Source of the DNA: Paracoccus sediminicola
Lineage (GTDB): Bacteria; Pseudomonadota; Alphaproteobacteria; Rhodobacterales; Rhodobacteraceae
NCBI RefSeq assembly: GCF_027912835.1
Contig: NZ_CP115768.1
Coordinates: 2,844,501-2,908,500 of the forward strand
Length of the DNA stretch: 64,000 bases
Direction of reading: 5' to 3'
Part shown: positions 29,067 through 37,999 of the stretch, piece by piece
How the letters are laid out: each line of letters starts with the position of its first letter
Position numbering within the stretch: the stretch's first letter is position 1
Made by a program: the position numbers and the translations under genes
Notes under the pieces: model-generated
What the model was told of the DNA's origin: nothing
The model's input: only the letters and a program-made list of their open reading frames with translations
The model's database searches: none

Positions 29067-29231
29067 TCAGGCGATGCGGCGCTTCAGAAACGCAGTCAAG
29101 ATATGCTCGCCGTCAAAATCGGGCGTGACGGCAACCAGCTCCCATCCATCGCGGGCAAGCGCGTTCAGCACATCGGCATGGGCCCGTTTGGCGCGGGCGG
29201 TGTTCAGCTCCACAGTGCGGTATTCAAACAT
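29067..29231 (-). CDS. Small DUF4177-like protein within the virB operon
   Basis: 54 residues from ATG 29231, overlapping the end of virB11 by 8 nt. The sequence (MFEYRTVEL, LNALARDGWELVAVTPD) fits the short DUF4177 fold. Function in conjugation is unknown. Confidence 0.6.
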   Translation of the reverse strand: MFEYRTVELNTARAKRAHADVLNALARDGWELVAVTPDFDGEHILTAFLKRRIA

Positions 29232-30237
29232 CGGCGGTCTCCTTGGTGTCGGCGCGCGGCTCTTGATGGGCCTCAGCGCCCGGCAGGTAAAACTCGGTGA
29301 TCCCCCGCGCGCCGTCATGGCGGCCGGCCTGGATAATCACGTCGATCGAGCGGGTGATGTAATGGATCATGTCCTGGTAGGTCATGGGCACGTCGGTCTT
29401 GAGGGCGGCGATGGCGAGGCGCTGGATGGCCAGTTGCGGCGTCTCGGCATGGAGCGTGGTGAGCGAGCCGCCATGGCCGGTATTGATGGCCTCAAGGAAA
29501 GTCATGGCTTCCTTGCCGCGCACCTCGCCCAGAACGATGCGGTCGGGCCGCATGCGCAGGGTGGCGGTCAGGAGCTGATCGGCGCTGCGCTCGGGCGCGT
29601 CGCGATCGGCCATCAGCGTCACGGTGTTGGGCTGCGTGGGACGCAGCTCGGCGGCGTCTTCAATGGTGATGAGCCGCTCGGCTTTGGGCACGAAGGAGAG
29701 GATCTTGCGGGCGGTGACGGTCTTGCCGGTGGAGGTGCCGCCGGAGACGATCATGTTGAGCTTGTGATGGACGCAAAAGCCAATGGCGGCCTCGATATCG
29801 CCGGTGGCCACCACGGCGCGCAGCTCGGCATTGCGCGCGCGCCGCGTGGCCTCGGCGCTGCGCTCGGTGCCAAAGAGATAGGCAAGCTGGATCTGGTCCA
29901 GCGGCAGGTCTGCAAAGAAGCGCAGGGAAATCGCAAAGCCGCCCTCCACGGCGGGCGGTTGGATCACCTGCGCGCGGATCGGCCGGTCGCGATAGAGGAT
30001 GCTGACCGAGACGATGGGTTTGGCGCGGCTGAGGGTGGTGTTGGCGGCGGAAGCAATCTGCGTGCCTAGATCCCGGGCCGCATCAGGGGTCAGCGGCGCG
30101 CCAAGCGCGCGCATAAAATGATCGCCCTGGAACTCGCCCCAGACCGTACCGTCGGGGTTGATGCAGAGCTCGATGAGGGTGGGGTCGCGCGCATCGGGCA
30201 GCTTGTCGAGCGAGGATTGGAGATAGCTGGCGGCCAT
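29224..30237 (-). CDS. virB11: VirB11 secretion ATPase
   Basis: 337 residues. Walker A SGGTSTGKTVTARK lies at about residue 163, the Asp box near ITIEDAAEL, Walker B ILGEVRGKEAM, and the His box GHGGSLTTLHAE. It forms a cytoplasmic hexamer that powers assembly and substrate transfer. It is 3 bp after virB10 and overlaps the small DUF4177-like gene. Confidence 0.93.
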   Translation of the reverse strand: MAASYLQSSLDKLPDARDPTLIELCINPDGTVWGEFQGDHFMRALGAPLTPDAARDLGTQIASAANTTLSRAKPIVSVSILYRDRPIRAQVIQPPAVEGGFAISLRFFADLPLDQIQLAYLFGTERSAEATRRARNAELRAVVATGDIEAAIGFCVHHKLNMIVSGGTSTGKTVTARKILSFVPKAERLITIEDAAELRPTQPNTVTLMADRDAPERSADQLLTATLRMRPDRIVLGEVRGKEAMTFLEAINTGHGGSLTTLHAETPQLAIQRLAIAALKTDVPMTYQDMIHYITRSIDVIIQAGRHDGARGITEFYLPGAEAHQEPRADTKETADV

Positions 30238-30240
30238 GGG

Positions 30241-31572
30241 TCAAAAGATCTCCAGATCGCGGTCGACCATCACGGTGACGCGCGCGCCCTGGTCGACATG
30301 GATGACCGGGCCAAGCGCGAGATACTCGCCGATCACGCCTTGAGTGGTGTCTTGCAGGCTCTCGGCCGTGCCTTCGAGCGCGTCTGCCGTGGTCTCATCC
30401 TCGGTCGATCCGGCTGCGGCCGTCGGCAGCCCGCCGATGAGCGAGATGAGAGCGGCGGAGCCAAAGCGCGTGGCGAAGCGGCTGTCGACAAAGCCGGTTG
30501 TGCCGGAGCGGCCAAGCTCATCGCCCCCGAAGGCGCTGATCTCGACGCTTTGGTTGTCGGGCAGAATGATCCGGTCCCAGGCGATGGTGATGCGCTGTTG
30601 CGCAATATCCACGCCGGATTGGTAGCGCCCGATGAGGCGCGCGCCGCGCGGGATCAGCACGCGGCTGCCATCGAAAGCATGGACATCTTCGGAAACAAGG
30701 GCTCGCACCGGCCCGGCGAGCTGGCTGTCGATGGCGGTTTCCAGCACGGCCTGGATCAAGGTGCCTTGAACCACGGTGTTGGCGGGGTTCACGATGGTCT
30801 GTGCCTGGGTCACTGTGGCCGGCTGCGCGCCGTTGCGCACGAACTCCGTCTCGCCATCCAAACGGCGCTGATCCGAGGGGCTTTCGTCGCCCACACTGCC
30901 TGCGGAGCCAAAGGCGATGATGGGGCTCGCGATCCGCGCCTCGAGGATGGCGCGCTCTTCCTGACGGCGGCGTTCGAGCTCTTGCAGGCGCTGCTCTTCC
31001 TCGGTGGGGCCGGTCGGCCCTGGCGTGACGGTGGGTGCCTCAAGGCGGGCAAGCTCCAGATCGGTCTGCAGGCGTTGGATTTGCCGCGCGCGGTCCTCGA
31101 GTTCAGCGCGGAGGGCGGCTTCGGACTCCGCCGCCTCGGAGCGCAGAGCGGCGATCTCGACATTCAGCGCCTCGAGCGCGGCGGTATCCATTGCCGGCGG
31201 GTCCGGCGGCGGCGCATCGCGCAGCGCGGTCAGTTCGGCGCGCATCGCGGCAAGCTCGGCGCGCAGGGCCTCGGTCTCGGCGCTCTCGTCGGTTGTCGCG
31301 GCGACGGGCGGCGCGGGGTCTGGCGGCGCCACAGGATCGAGTGCGCCAAACCCCGGGCCCGTATCTTGGAACTCCGCCGGCGCGGCTGTTTCCATGGGCT
31401 CAGGTTCTGAGCCGGTGGAAAACAGTGAAACGGCCACCAGCAACACAGTCGCCCCCGCGATCCCCGAAGCTACCAGCAACAAGACCGGACGCTTGCGGCT
31501 GCCGGAACCGCTCTCCGCTCCGCCACCCTCGAGCGCCTCGAGGCGTTTGCGCAGCTCGGCGGTCTCAGTCAT
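30241..31572 (-). CDS. virB10: VirB10 core-complex protein
   Basis: 443 residues from ATG 31572 (MTETAELRKRLEALEGG). One membrane helix (VLLLVASGIAGATVLLVAVSL) lies near residues 30-50. It is followed by a Pro/Ala and coiled-coil periplasmic region (residues 75-215) and the C-terminal TrbI domain (LETAIDSQLAG, VLIPRGARLIGRY, AITGFVDS-like segment). It spans both membranes with VirB7 and VirB9. It overlaps virB9 by 8 nt. Confidence 0.92.
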   Translation of the reverse strand: MTETAELRKRLEALEGGGAESGSGSRKRPVLLLVASGIAGATVLLVAVSLFSTGSEPEPMETAAPAEFQDTGPGFGALDPVAPPDPAPPVAATTDESAETEALRAELAAMRAELTALRDAPPPDPPAMDTAALEALNVEIAALRSEAAESEAALRAELEDRARQIQRLQTDLELARLEAPTVTPGPTGPTEEEQRLQELERRRQEERAILEARIASPIIAFGSAGSVGDESPSDQRRLDGETEFVRNGAQPATVTQAQTIVNPANTVVQGTLIQAVLETAIDSQLAGPVRALVSEDVHAFDGSRVLIPRGARLIGRYQSGVDIAQQRITIAWDRIILPDNQSVEISAFGGDELGRSGTTGFVDSRFATRFGSAALISLIGGLPTAAAGSTEDETTADALEGTAESLQDTTQGVIGEYLALGPVIHVDQGARVTVMVDRDLEIF

Positions 31573-32266
31573 CGGCGGCGCCCTCGCGCATATCCTGGAC
31601 GCAGACCTCAAGATCGCCGAGACGCAGGACCCATCGGGGGCTGACACCGGAGACGCGGATCACGCCCTCTTCGGTGGCTTGCGCGTTGACGCTGCGCTCG
31701 CGGCCTGAGGACCAACGGAAGATCGCGGGTACGGGCGCGTTGGCGCCAAACCGGAAATACGTGAAGGTCCCATCATCCCAAATCTCCAGCGGGGTAATCT
31801 CGGAGCGAACGCTGACGCCATAAGCATGGTTCAAGGGGCCCCGGGCAACGGCGCGTGTCTCACCTCGCTCAGCCTCCGGATAGCGAAACCTGATCACATA
31901 GAAGGTCGGATCCGGGGCTTCGGTGACGTTGAAGTAATAGCTCCGGCGGTTGGTATAGACGGTGATATTGGTATGGGCGCCGCGCACCACAGGCTTGATG
32001 GCGAAAGCTTGGCCGCCGGGCACGCCGTCGAGCAGGAAGCCTTCGGTGTCGCCTGCGATGATCGAGCGGATGGTCTCACCGGGGCCGAACTCGATGCTGG
32101 TGACATGGGTCAGGCTGGTGCGGATCTGGTAGACCTCGCCATCGACAAAGGTGGCGAGTCGCACCCGGGCATCATGGGGCCCACGGCGGGGCTGGACCTC
32201 GGCGAGCGCCGTGCTGGCAAAGACCACGCTGACCGCGGCAAGGGTCACGCTGAGCCGGAATACCAT
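31565..32266 (-). CDS. virB9: VirB9 outer-membrane core protein
   Basis: 233 residues with a signal peptide (LSVTLAAVSVVFASTALA). The VirB9/CagX pattern is clear: ITVYTNRRSYYFNV, then NHAYGVSVRSEITPLEIWDD and FRFGANAPVPAIF. With VirB7 and VirB10 it forms the outer-membrane ring. It is 6 bp after virB8. Confidence 0.92.
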   Translation of the reverse strand: MVFRLSVTLAAVSVVFASTALAEVQPRRGPHDARVRLATFVDGEVYQIRTSLTHVTSIEFGPGETIRSIIAGDTEGFLLDGVPGGQAFAIKPVVRGAHTNITVYTNRRSYYFNVTEAPDPTFYVIRFRYPEAERGETRAVARGPLNHAYGVSVRSEITPLEIWDDGTFTYFRFGANAPVPAIFRWSSGRERSVNAQATEEGVIRVSGVSPRWVLRLGDLEVCVQDMREGAADD

Positions 32267-32272
32267 GCGCCT

Positions 32273-32926
32273 CTACTCCTCAAGCCGATCCGAGCGGATC
32301 GCATATTCCGTGACGGTAAAGCCGAAGGGGTTTTGCCAGACCTCATCGATCGAGCGGCGCTCTTCGGGGCGGAAGGCAAACATCAGCGTGGCGGTGAAGA
32401 GCCCGGTCTGGCTGCCGCGCGGCGAGCTAAGGCGCTTGCGCAGCCGGACCTGGGCACGGTTGGCGCTGATAAGCGTGATCGAGAGGATCTCGACCTCGAG
32501 CCGTGCGTCCTCGCCATAGGTGTGTGGCGGATAGGCCTCGCTGCCACTGGTCCAGAGCGCGCGCAGGCTGGCAGCCGCGGCGCCATCCGATTGTGACAGC
32601 ACATTTTGCACGCGCAGATCATTGTCGAGCTGGTTATAGGTCTCGCGGTCGGTGACATAGCGAAACACCTGCGCCTCGATGATGGCAGGGCGCTCGGCGA
32701 GCGACACGGCCTCGACAGCGGCATTGGGCAGCGCCATGCCGGTCTCGCTGTCGAAGGGCACGATCATAGGCGCGGGATCGACATCGAGGATGGCCACGAG
32801 AGCGGCCGCGAGGCAGCCAAGCCCGCCAAAGCCCAGGCCTGCAAGCCCGAGCTTTTGCCAGAAGAGCTCGCGTCGGCGGGCGCCATAGACCAGTTCTTCT
32901 TCAATGATCTCCAAACCATGGGCCAT
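32273..32926 (-). CDS. virB8: VirB8 inner-membrane assembly factor
   Basis: 217 residues. A short cytoplasmic head is followed by one membrane helix (LGLAGLGFGGLGCLAAALVA, about residues 26-46) and a periplasmic NTF2-like domain with RYVTDRETYN and FRPEERRSIDEVWQNPFGF. It nucleates the VirB complex. It lies 3 bp after virB5 in a fully packed operon. Confidence 0.92.
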   Translation of the reverse strand: MAHGLEIIEEELVYGARRRELFWQKLGLAGLGFGGLGCLAAALVAILDVDPAPMIVPFDSETGMALPNAAVEAVSLAERPAIIEAQVFRYVTDRETYNQLDNDLRVQNVLSQSDGAAAASLRALWTSGSEAYPPHTYGEDARLEVEILSITLISANRAQVRLRKRLSSPRGSQTGLFTATLMFAFRPEERRSIDEVWQNPFGFTVTEYAIRSDRLEE

Positions 32927-32929
32927 CCG

Positions 32930-33715
32930 TCACCGCAGCTCCGGCAAGGTGAAATCCATATACCGGCGTTCCTCGGCGAGGGTGGCCGCATCGGCGACCC
33001 CGGCTTGGCCCGCGCCCACGGTCTGGATCGCTTCGAGCTCCCACATGCGGGTCATGGCGATGGCGAGCTCAGCCGTGACGCGGGTGTTGTGATCAACGGC
33101 TTCCTTGAGCGTTTCCATATCGGGGATGAGATCGACCAGCTGCGCGACCCGTTCGAGCGATTGGGCAGCCTCAGCATAGCTGTTTTGCGCAGCCGCTGAC
33201 ATGACCGCGCCGGTGCTGGCGGTTGACGCGGTGCGTTCTGCGCCCGGGTTGCCGCTGGTCGCCATTGTGGACAGCGTGTCCTGGTCAAAGCCCGCGTCTT
33301 CGAGGGCTTGCGTCATGCGGCCTTCCATCTCCGGCCCGGCATTGCCGATGAGCCCGGAGAAATCGCCGGTCTGGATCTGGGCAATCACATCGAGAAGATC
33401 GCCGAATTCCTGATCGAGCAGCCCGTCGAGGTCGCCGCCCATGGCCATCTCGAGGATATCGGACGCGCCGGTCAGCGCGGCATAGGTCTCGTTCAGCGTA
33501 TCGAGCTGATCCTGGATGAGATTGATTTGTTCGAGCGCGGCGTCGAGCTGATCGGATTGGATCCCGAAATCCTCCAGCATTTGCTGCAGCTGCCGGATCT
33601 GCTGGGCGATGTTGCGGGTGTCCACCGTGGGCACACCCTGGGCAAGGATGGGCGACGCCGCAAACAGGGCGCAGGTGGATATCGTGGACAAGAACCGAAT
33701 TGCCGTCTGTCTCAT
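32930..33715 (-). CDS. virB5: VirB5-like pilus-tip protein
   Basis: 261 residues with a signal peptide ending ASPILAQG. The mature start GVPTVDTRNIAQQIRQLQQM and the long helices fit VirB5/TrbJ, the minor pilin at the pilus tip. It overlaps the upstream transglycosylase gene by ATGA. Its first mature residues resemble those of that neighbour (AQGVPT), hinting at shared ancestry of the N-terminal helix. Confidence 0.82.
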   Translation of the reverse strand: MRQTAIRFLSTISTCALFAASPILAQGVPTVDTRNIAQQIRQLQQMLEDFGIQSDQLDAALEQINLIQDQLDTLNETYAALTGASDILEMAMGGDLDGLLDQEFGDLLDVIAQIQTGDFSGLIGNAGPEMEGRMTQALEDAGFDQDTLSTMATSGNPGAERTASTASTGAVMSAAAQNSYAEAAQSLERVAQLVDLIPDMETLKEAVDHNTRVTAELAIAMTRMWELEAIQTVGAGQAGVADAATLAEERRYMDFTLPELR

Positions 33716-34863
33716 GGCAAAACCTCCAGGTCGAAATTGAGAAACGCTTGCTCGCGCGCTTGCGCGGCAGCCATGGCCAGAGCGGCGGCGCTGAGAGGCT
33801 GGGTATGCGCCGCCTTGAGGCGAGTTCGGATGGCCATGAGTCGGGCGAGCTCCGCGCGGGCATAAGTGTTGAGGGACATGGCGGCATGGATATCCTCCGT
33901 CTCTCCGATGCGGGTGATGATGTCCTGCAGGCGCAGGGCGGCGGCCTGGACCGAGACCAGGGAATAATCGCCATAGATCCCGGCGCCATGGGCGCTGAGG
34001 CTCATGGAGGCATTGGCGAGCAGCACCGGATCGATGGTGCCGAGCGCGTCGATCCCGCCCACGCGGGTGAGGTAGAGATTGTAGCGCTCTGGGATGACCT
34101 GGACGTAGTGCTGCGTCTCGGCAAACGGCGGCACGCCATCATAGCGCTGCACATTGCCGGGCCCGGCATTATAGGCCGCAAGCCCGAGGATGATATTGCC
34201 GCCGAACATGTTCAGCATCTGCGCGAGATAGCGCGCGCCGCCGGTGACTTGGATATACGGGTCCTCGTAATATGCAGGGTAGATACCAAGGTCTTGCGCG
34301 GTGCCGGGCATGATCTGGGTCAGACCAAAGGCGCCGACGGGCGAGCGCGCCCCGATCGAAAACCGGCTTTCCTGCCAGATCATCGCCTGAATGAGACAGC
34401 GCCATTGCACCAGCGAGAGGCCGGCGCGGCCCACGCCGGGCAGGCCATGGGTCTCGCGGGCCGCGCGGATGATGAGCGTCTCGATGGAGCCGGCCGCATC
34501 GCCAAACATCTGCGGTGCGGCGGGGTTGGGATCCATGGGGCCGAAGAGCGTGCCCGCGGCGGTCTCGTCGGAGCGCCCGGCCTCGAGACTTGCGATGCTC
34601 GCGCCAGTGTCGCCCGAGCCAAGGGCCGTGGCCTCGAGCAGATCCTCGAGCGCGGCCAGTTGGTCTTCTTCAAGGGCGGACAGCTCTTCTTCGCGGCTGA
34701 GGCGGTCGCGTTGCAGAGCGAGGTCCCGGTCGCCTTGGCCCAGGATCTGCTCGCGCTGCAGAAACGCGCCGAGATCGAAGGTCGGCACGCCTTGGGCTCC
34801 GGCCAGACTGGCCGGGCCGAGGGCAAGGAGGAGCCCTACGATGGGCGCGCGCCGCTTAGCCAT
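33712..34863 (-). CDS. SLT transglycosylase with VirB5-like N-terminus
   Basis: 383 residues from ATG 34863. After a signal peptide the mature start AQGVPTFDLGAFLQREQILG and a coiled coil (to about residue 90) look like VirB5/TrbJ. Residues about 150-260 form a lytic transglycosylase domain with QESRFSIGARSPVGAFGLTQ, where Glu is catalytic, and AAYNAGPGNVQRYDG. A C-terminal helix follows. It would open the wall for the pilus. A separate VirB1 exists in the same operon, so this is a second enzyme, possibly carried with the pilus tip. Confidence 0.82.
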   Translation of the reverse strand: MAKRRAPIVGLLLALGPASLAGAQGVPTFDLGAFLQREQILGQGDRDLALQRDRLSREEELSALEEDQLAALEDLLEATALGSGDTGASIASLEAGRSDETAAGTLFGPMDPNPAAPQMFGDAAGSIETLIIRAARETHGLPGVGRAGLSLVQWRCLIQAMIWQESRFSIGARSPVGAFGLTQIMPGTAQDLGIYPAYYEDPYIQVTGGARYLAQMLNMFGGNIILGLAAYNAGPGNVQRYDGVPPFAETQHYVQVIPERYNLYLTRVGGIDALGTIDPVLLANASMSLSAHGAGIYGDYSLVSVQAAALRLQDIITRIGETEDIHAAMSLNTYARAELARLMAIRTRLKAAHTQPLSAAALAMAAAQAREQAFLNFDLEVLP

Positions 34864-35068
34864 CGATGGACGCCGTGGAGCCCGTCGGGCCAATGCCGTT
34901 CAGCATCTCGAAGCTGCAGTTGCTGCGGGTCACTTCTGCGAAACTGTTGAAACACTCCGCCTCGGACGGTCGGTAGGTGGCGCAGGCCGAGACGCTCAGG
35001 GCCAGACCAATCAGCAGGAAGTGTCGAGCCCAACGATTGGCCCATGGATTGATCCGTGTATGCGTCAT
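34856..35068 (-). CDS. virB7: VirB7-like lipoprotein
   Basis: 70 residues. Lipobox LSVSAC gives lipidated Cys at about residue 29, followed by TYRPSEAECFNSFAEVTRSN. Its size and position fit VirB7, the lipoprotein of the outer core. It overlaps virB4 by 4 nt and the transglycosylase gene by 8 nt. It sits next to virB4, earlier than in the Agrobacterium order. Confidence 0.72.
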   Translation of the reverse strand: MTHTRINPWANRWARHFLLIGLALSVSACATYRPSEAECFNSFAEVTRSNCSFEMLNGIGPTGSTASIDG

Positions 35069-37437
35069 GTCACTCTCCAGAAGTCCGGCTGATTACGATA
35101 ATCCGCGCCGACCAGCGCCTCACCCTTCTCCATGCCGCCCAAGATGGTCAGATACGGGCCCAGGGCGCTGAGATCGGCGTCGATCACGACCGAGCCTTGA
35201 TCGTCGCGCACAAGCGCCAGCCGCGAGCTGCTGCCGGTGCCCAGAAGCACCTCGAGCTCTTTGTCGGTCAGGCCAAGCACGGCGTAGTCAGACGCCGCGG
35301 CGCGGATATTGGGCAGGAGGAGCTGCGTGGGTACGGCTTCCACGATGGTCTTGCCGGTGCGCGTCTTCTCGAGCTGGCTTGCATATTGCGTCATCATCAC
35401 GACGACGGCGTTTTGCTTGCGCGCGGTGACCAGCCAGTTCGACAGCCGGTCCGCGAAATACGCATTGTCGAGCGCCTTCCAGGCCTCATCGATGATGATC
35501 AGCGTGGGCCGGCGGTCCTCGATCACCCGCTCGATCCGGCGAAAAAGATAGGAAAGCACCGCCATGCGTTCCTTCTCGCTCTCGCTGTCGAGAATGCCCG
35601 TGAGGTCAAACCCCACCACATCGCCCGCCAGAGAAAACGTATCCTCCCCGCTCTGGCCAAAAATCCAGCCATAGCGGCCCTCGGCGGTCCATTCCTGGAT
35701 CCGCTCGAAGAGATCGCCCTCATCGGCCCCGGCTACGAAGAGCGAGGCCAGGTCCTGCCAGTTGCGCAGGGCCGGATCGGAGGCCGTGGCGTTCTGGCGG
35801 ACCACGTCCTGGATGCGGTTGATCTGGACCGGGCTCAGGGGTTTGTCGGTGCGGTGCAGCAGCGTGGCCAGCCAATCGGCGAGCCAGGCCTGGCCCCGCC
35901 GGTCGATCTCGGTGCGCAGCGGGTTGAGCCCGGTGGTCTCGCCCGCCTTGATGGCCGCATAGCGCCCACCATTTGCGCGCACCGCCATCTCCATGCCGGC
36001 ACGGTAGTCAAAGACGAAGACCCGCGCGCCGCAGCGGCGGGCTTGGGTCATCAGGAAGGCCGAAAGCACGGATTTCCCCGAGCCGGGCCGACCGAGGATC
36101 AGGGTATGGCCGCCGGTCGGCTCTTTGTCGGGGCTGCCCGCCTCATGGTAGTTGAAGAGAAAGCCAGAGCGTTCCGGTGTCGGGAAAAGCGCGATCGGCT
36201 TGCCCCAGGGTAGCTGATCGCCCGCTTTGCCCAAGGGGCTGCGATGGAGGGCGGCCAGGTCCGCGAAGTTGAGATTGGTGATGGCGGCCTTGCGGCTGCG
36301 CATCTGCCCATTGCCCGGATGCTGCCCGAAATAATGCGTGCGCGCGGCAAAGGCCTCGCTGACCAGCGTCACGCCTTCGCTGGCCGCGATATTGCGGATC
36401 TCGGCGGCGATGGTGTCGAGCTTGTCTTCCGTCTCGGCAAAGACCGTCACGGTCATATGGTGGTCCCCGAAGCTCAGGCGCTTGGCTTCCAGATCATCGA
36501 GCGCATCGACCAGCTCTTCTGTCAGCGAAATCGCCCCGTCATCACTGGCCTTCATCAGCCGTTGTTGCCGCTTGATGCGGCTTGCCATGATGTTGCTGTT
36601 GATGGGCGTGAAGGAATGGGTGACCACCATGTCGATGGGCAGGCTTAGCTCGTCGAACATGGTGGGCCGGGTTTTGGCCGGATAGGTCTTGATGGCAAAA
36701 CTGGTGCCGACCCGGCGGCCGGCGGTGCCATCCTCGAGCACAAAGGTTCGGCCGTGGAAGGTCACGCGCGTGTTGGCGACATCTTCCGCAATGATGCCAA
36801 AGCGGGATTTGGGGAACAGCGGGCGTTCCGCGCCAATGTTGAGCCCGCCGAGAAAGCCCAGAAGCTCACCGCTTGCGGCCCCAAGCAGGCGGGGGCGCAT
36901 CTCGGCAAAGGACGACAGCAGAAACCCGACCACTTCCTCGAGCTTGCGCAGCTCTTTGGCGGTCTGCGCGCGCATCTGCTTCAGCGAGGCCGCAGCGCGC
37001 AACGGCAGGCGTGTGCTTGAGGACGGGCGTTTGAGCACGGTCAGCGTCAGGGTCTTGTCCCGGAGCCCCGCGGCGGCAAGCCCTGCGCGCCAGCGCTCGT
37101 CGACGGCGCGGGCAAAGCCGTCACCCTCAACCGCGGGCAGATCCACATCGATCGCCTTCGAGACCTTGTGGACGTAGAACCCATACTCGGACCCGATCTG
37201 GGCGATGATGGCCGCAAGCCGGGCGCGGGTCTTCTCAAGATGGGCGTCCTCGCTGGTCATGCTGTTGACGCCTTCGAGGCGGATGCATTCGAAAAGCGCA
37301 TTGCCACGCGTGCGGATGGTCACGTCATCGACGAGGCTCACATAGGGCAGCATCAAAGCCATGGGCCGCTCGCGCGCCGCCCAGGCCGGCAGGCCGGTCA
37401 GATCATCGGCATCGGGCTCAAACCGCTCAGGGCGCAT
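35065..37437 (-). CDS. virB4: VirB4 ATPase
   Basis: 790 residues, the usual length. The CagE/VirB4 N-terminal domain is followed by Walker A GRPGSGKSVLSAF at about residue 445 and Walker B LIIIDEAWKALDN at about 650. It is the main ATPase of the inner-membrane complex. It overlaps virB3 by 11 nt. It is the best single marker for classifying this secretion system. Confidence 0.95.
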   Translation of the reverse strand: MRPERFEPDADDLTGLPAWAARERPMALMLPYVSLVDDVTIRTRGNALFECIRLEGVNSMTSEDAHLEKTRARLAAIIAQIGSEYGFYVHKVSKAIDVDLPAVEGDGFARAVDERWRAGLAAAGLRDKTLTLTVLKRPSSSTRLPLRAAASLKQMRAQTAKELRKLEEVVGFLLSSFAEMRPRLLGAASGELLGFLGGLNIGAERPLFPKSRFGIIAEDVANTRVTFHGRTFVLEDGTAGRRVGTSFAIKTYPAKTRPTMFDELSLPIDMVVTHSFTPINSNIMASRIKRQQRLMKASDDGAISLTEELVDALDDLEAKRLSFGDHHMTVTVFAETEDKLDTIAAEIRNIAASEGVTLVSEAFAARTHYFGQHPGNGQMRSRKAAITNLNFADLAALHRSPLGKAGDQLPWGKPIALFPTPERSGFLFNYHEAGSPDKEPTGGHTLILGRPGSGKSVLSAFLMTQARRCGARVFVFDYRAGMEMAVRANGGRYAAIKAGETTGLNPLRTEIDRRGQAWLADWLATLLHRTDKPLSPVQINRIQDVVRQNATASDPALRNWQDLASLFVAGADEGDLFERIQEWTAEGRYGWIFGQSGEDTFSLAGDVVGFDLTGILDSESEKERMAVLSYLFRRIERVIEDRRPTLIIIDEAWKALDNAYFADRLSNWLVTARKQNAVVVMMTQYASQLEKTRTGKTIVEAVPTQLLLPNIRAAASDYAVLGLTDKELEVLLGTGSSSRLALVRDDQGSVVIDADLSALGPYLTILGGMEKGEALVGADYRNQPDFWRVT

Positions 37438-37705
37438 AGCTGTCGCCCCCGTGGATCTGCCGATTGCCTGTCGGCGGCGTCTCCTGCAACGCAGTGACCA
37501 CCACTTCGAGGAAGGCCGGGTCCCAATCGGCCGCCTTCCACAGCGCCGGATAGGCGAGGCCCGCGAGGATGATCACAGGCCAGCTTTGCACCCAGAGAAA
37601 CACCAGCACGAAGCCGAAGAGCCAGACCATCGCATACATGATCGGCAGGCCGATGAGCTTGGGCGGGCGGATGAGGCCCAAAAACAGCCGGGTCTCAGCC
37701 GCCAT
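37427..37705 (-). CDS. virB3: VirB3 inner-membrane protein
   Basis: 92 residues with the VirB3 start (LFLGLIRPPKLIGLPIMY) and two membrane helices around residues 17-55. It works with VirB4. It lies 3 bp after virB2. Confidence 0.87.
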   Translation of the reverse strand: MAAETRLFLGLIRPPKLIGLPIMYAMVWLFGFVLVFLWVQSWPVIILAGLAYPALWKAADWDPAFLEVVVTALQETPPTGNRQIHGGDSYAP

Positions 37706-37708
37706 AGC

Positions 37709-37999
37709 TCACGCGCCCCAGATGGCCGTCACGATGGTCGGTGCCGCCGCAATGCCCGCGATCGCCACCAGCACCCAGAGCGCTTGACGGAAATCGAGGA
37801 TGCCGAAAAGCCAGGACAGAAAGACGCCAATGAGCGCCAGCGTGCCGATCACGATGCCCAAGGGGCCAGTGATCGTATCGACAATGCCCTGCAACAGGTT
37901 CTGCACAGGTGAGAGATCGATGCTTTGCGCCAGCGCAGGGTCGGCGAGGATGAGACCGGCCAGAGCCAGCCCGAGGAACAGGCGGAATTGGGAGGACAT
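37709..37999 (-). CDS. virB2: VirB2 pilin
   Basis: 96 residues. A signal peptide ending ALAQS is followed by two hydrophobic helices (GPLGIVIGTLALIGVFLSWL and LWVLVAIAGIAAAPTIVTAI), the TrbC/VirB2 layout. It is the major pilus subunit. Its ATG overlaps the virB1 stop (TGATG) and GGAGG precedes it. Confidence 0.88.
   Translation of the reverse strand: MSSQFRLFLGLALAGLILADPALAQSIDLSPVQNLLQGIVDTITGPLGIVIGTLALIGVFLSWLFGILDFRQALWVLVAIAGIAAAPTIVTAIWGA

Noticed and set aside
27988..30069. 693-residue plus-strand open frame
   Set aside because: It is antisense to virB6, the DUF4177-like gene and virB11, which have clear motifs and tight overlaps. Its His/Gly/Asp-rich composition is typical of shadows in high-GC DNA.
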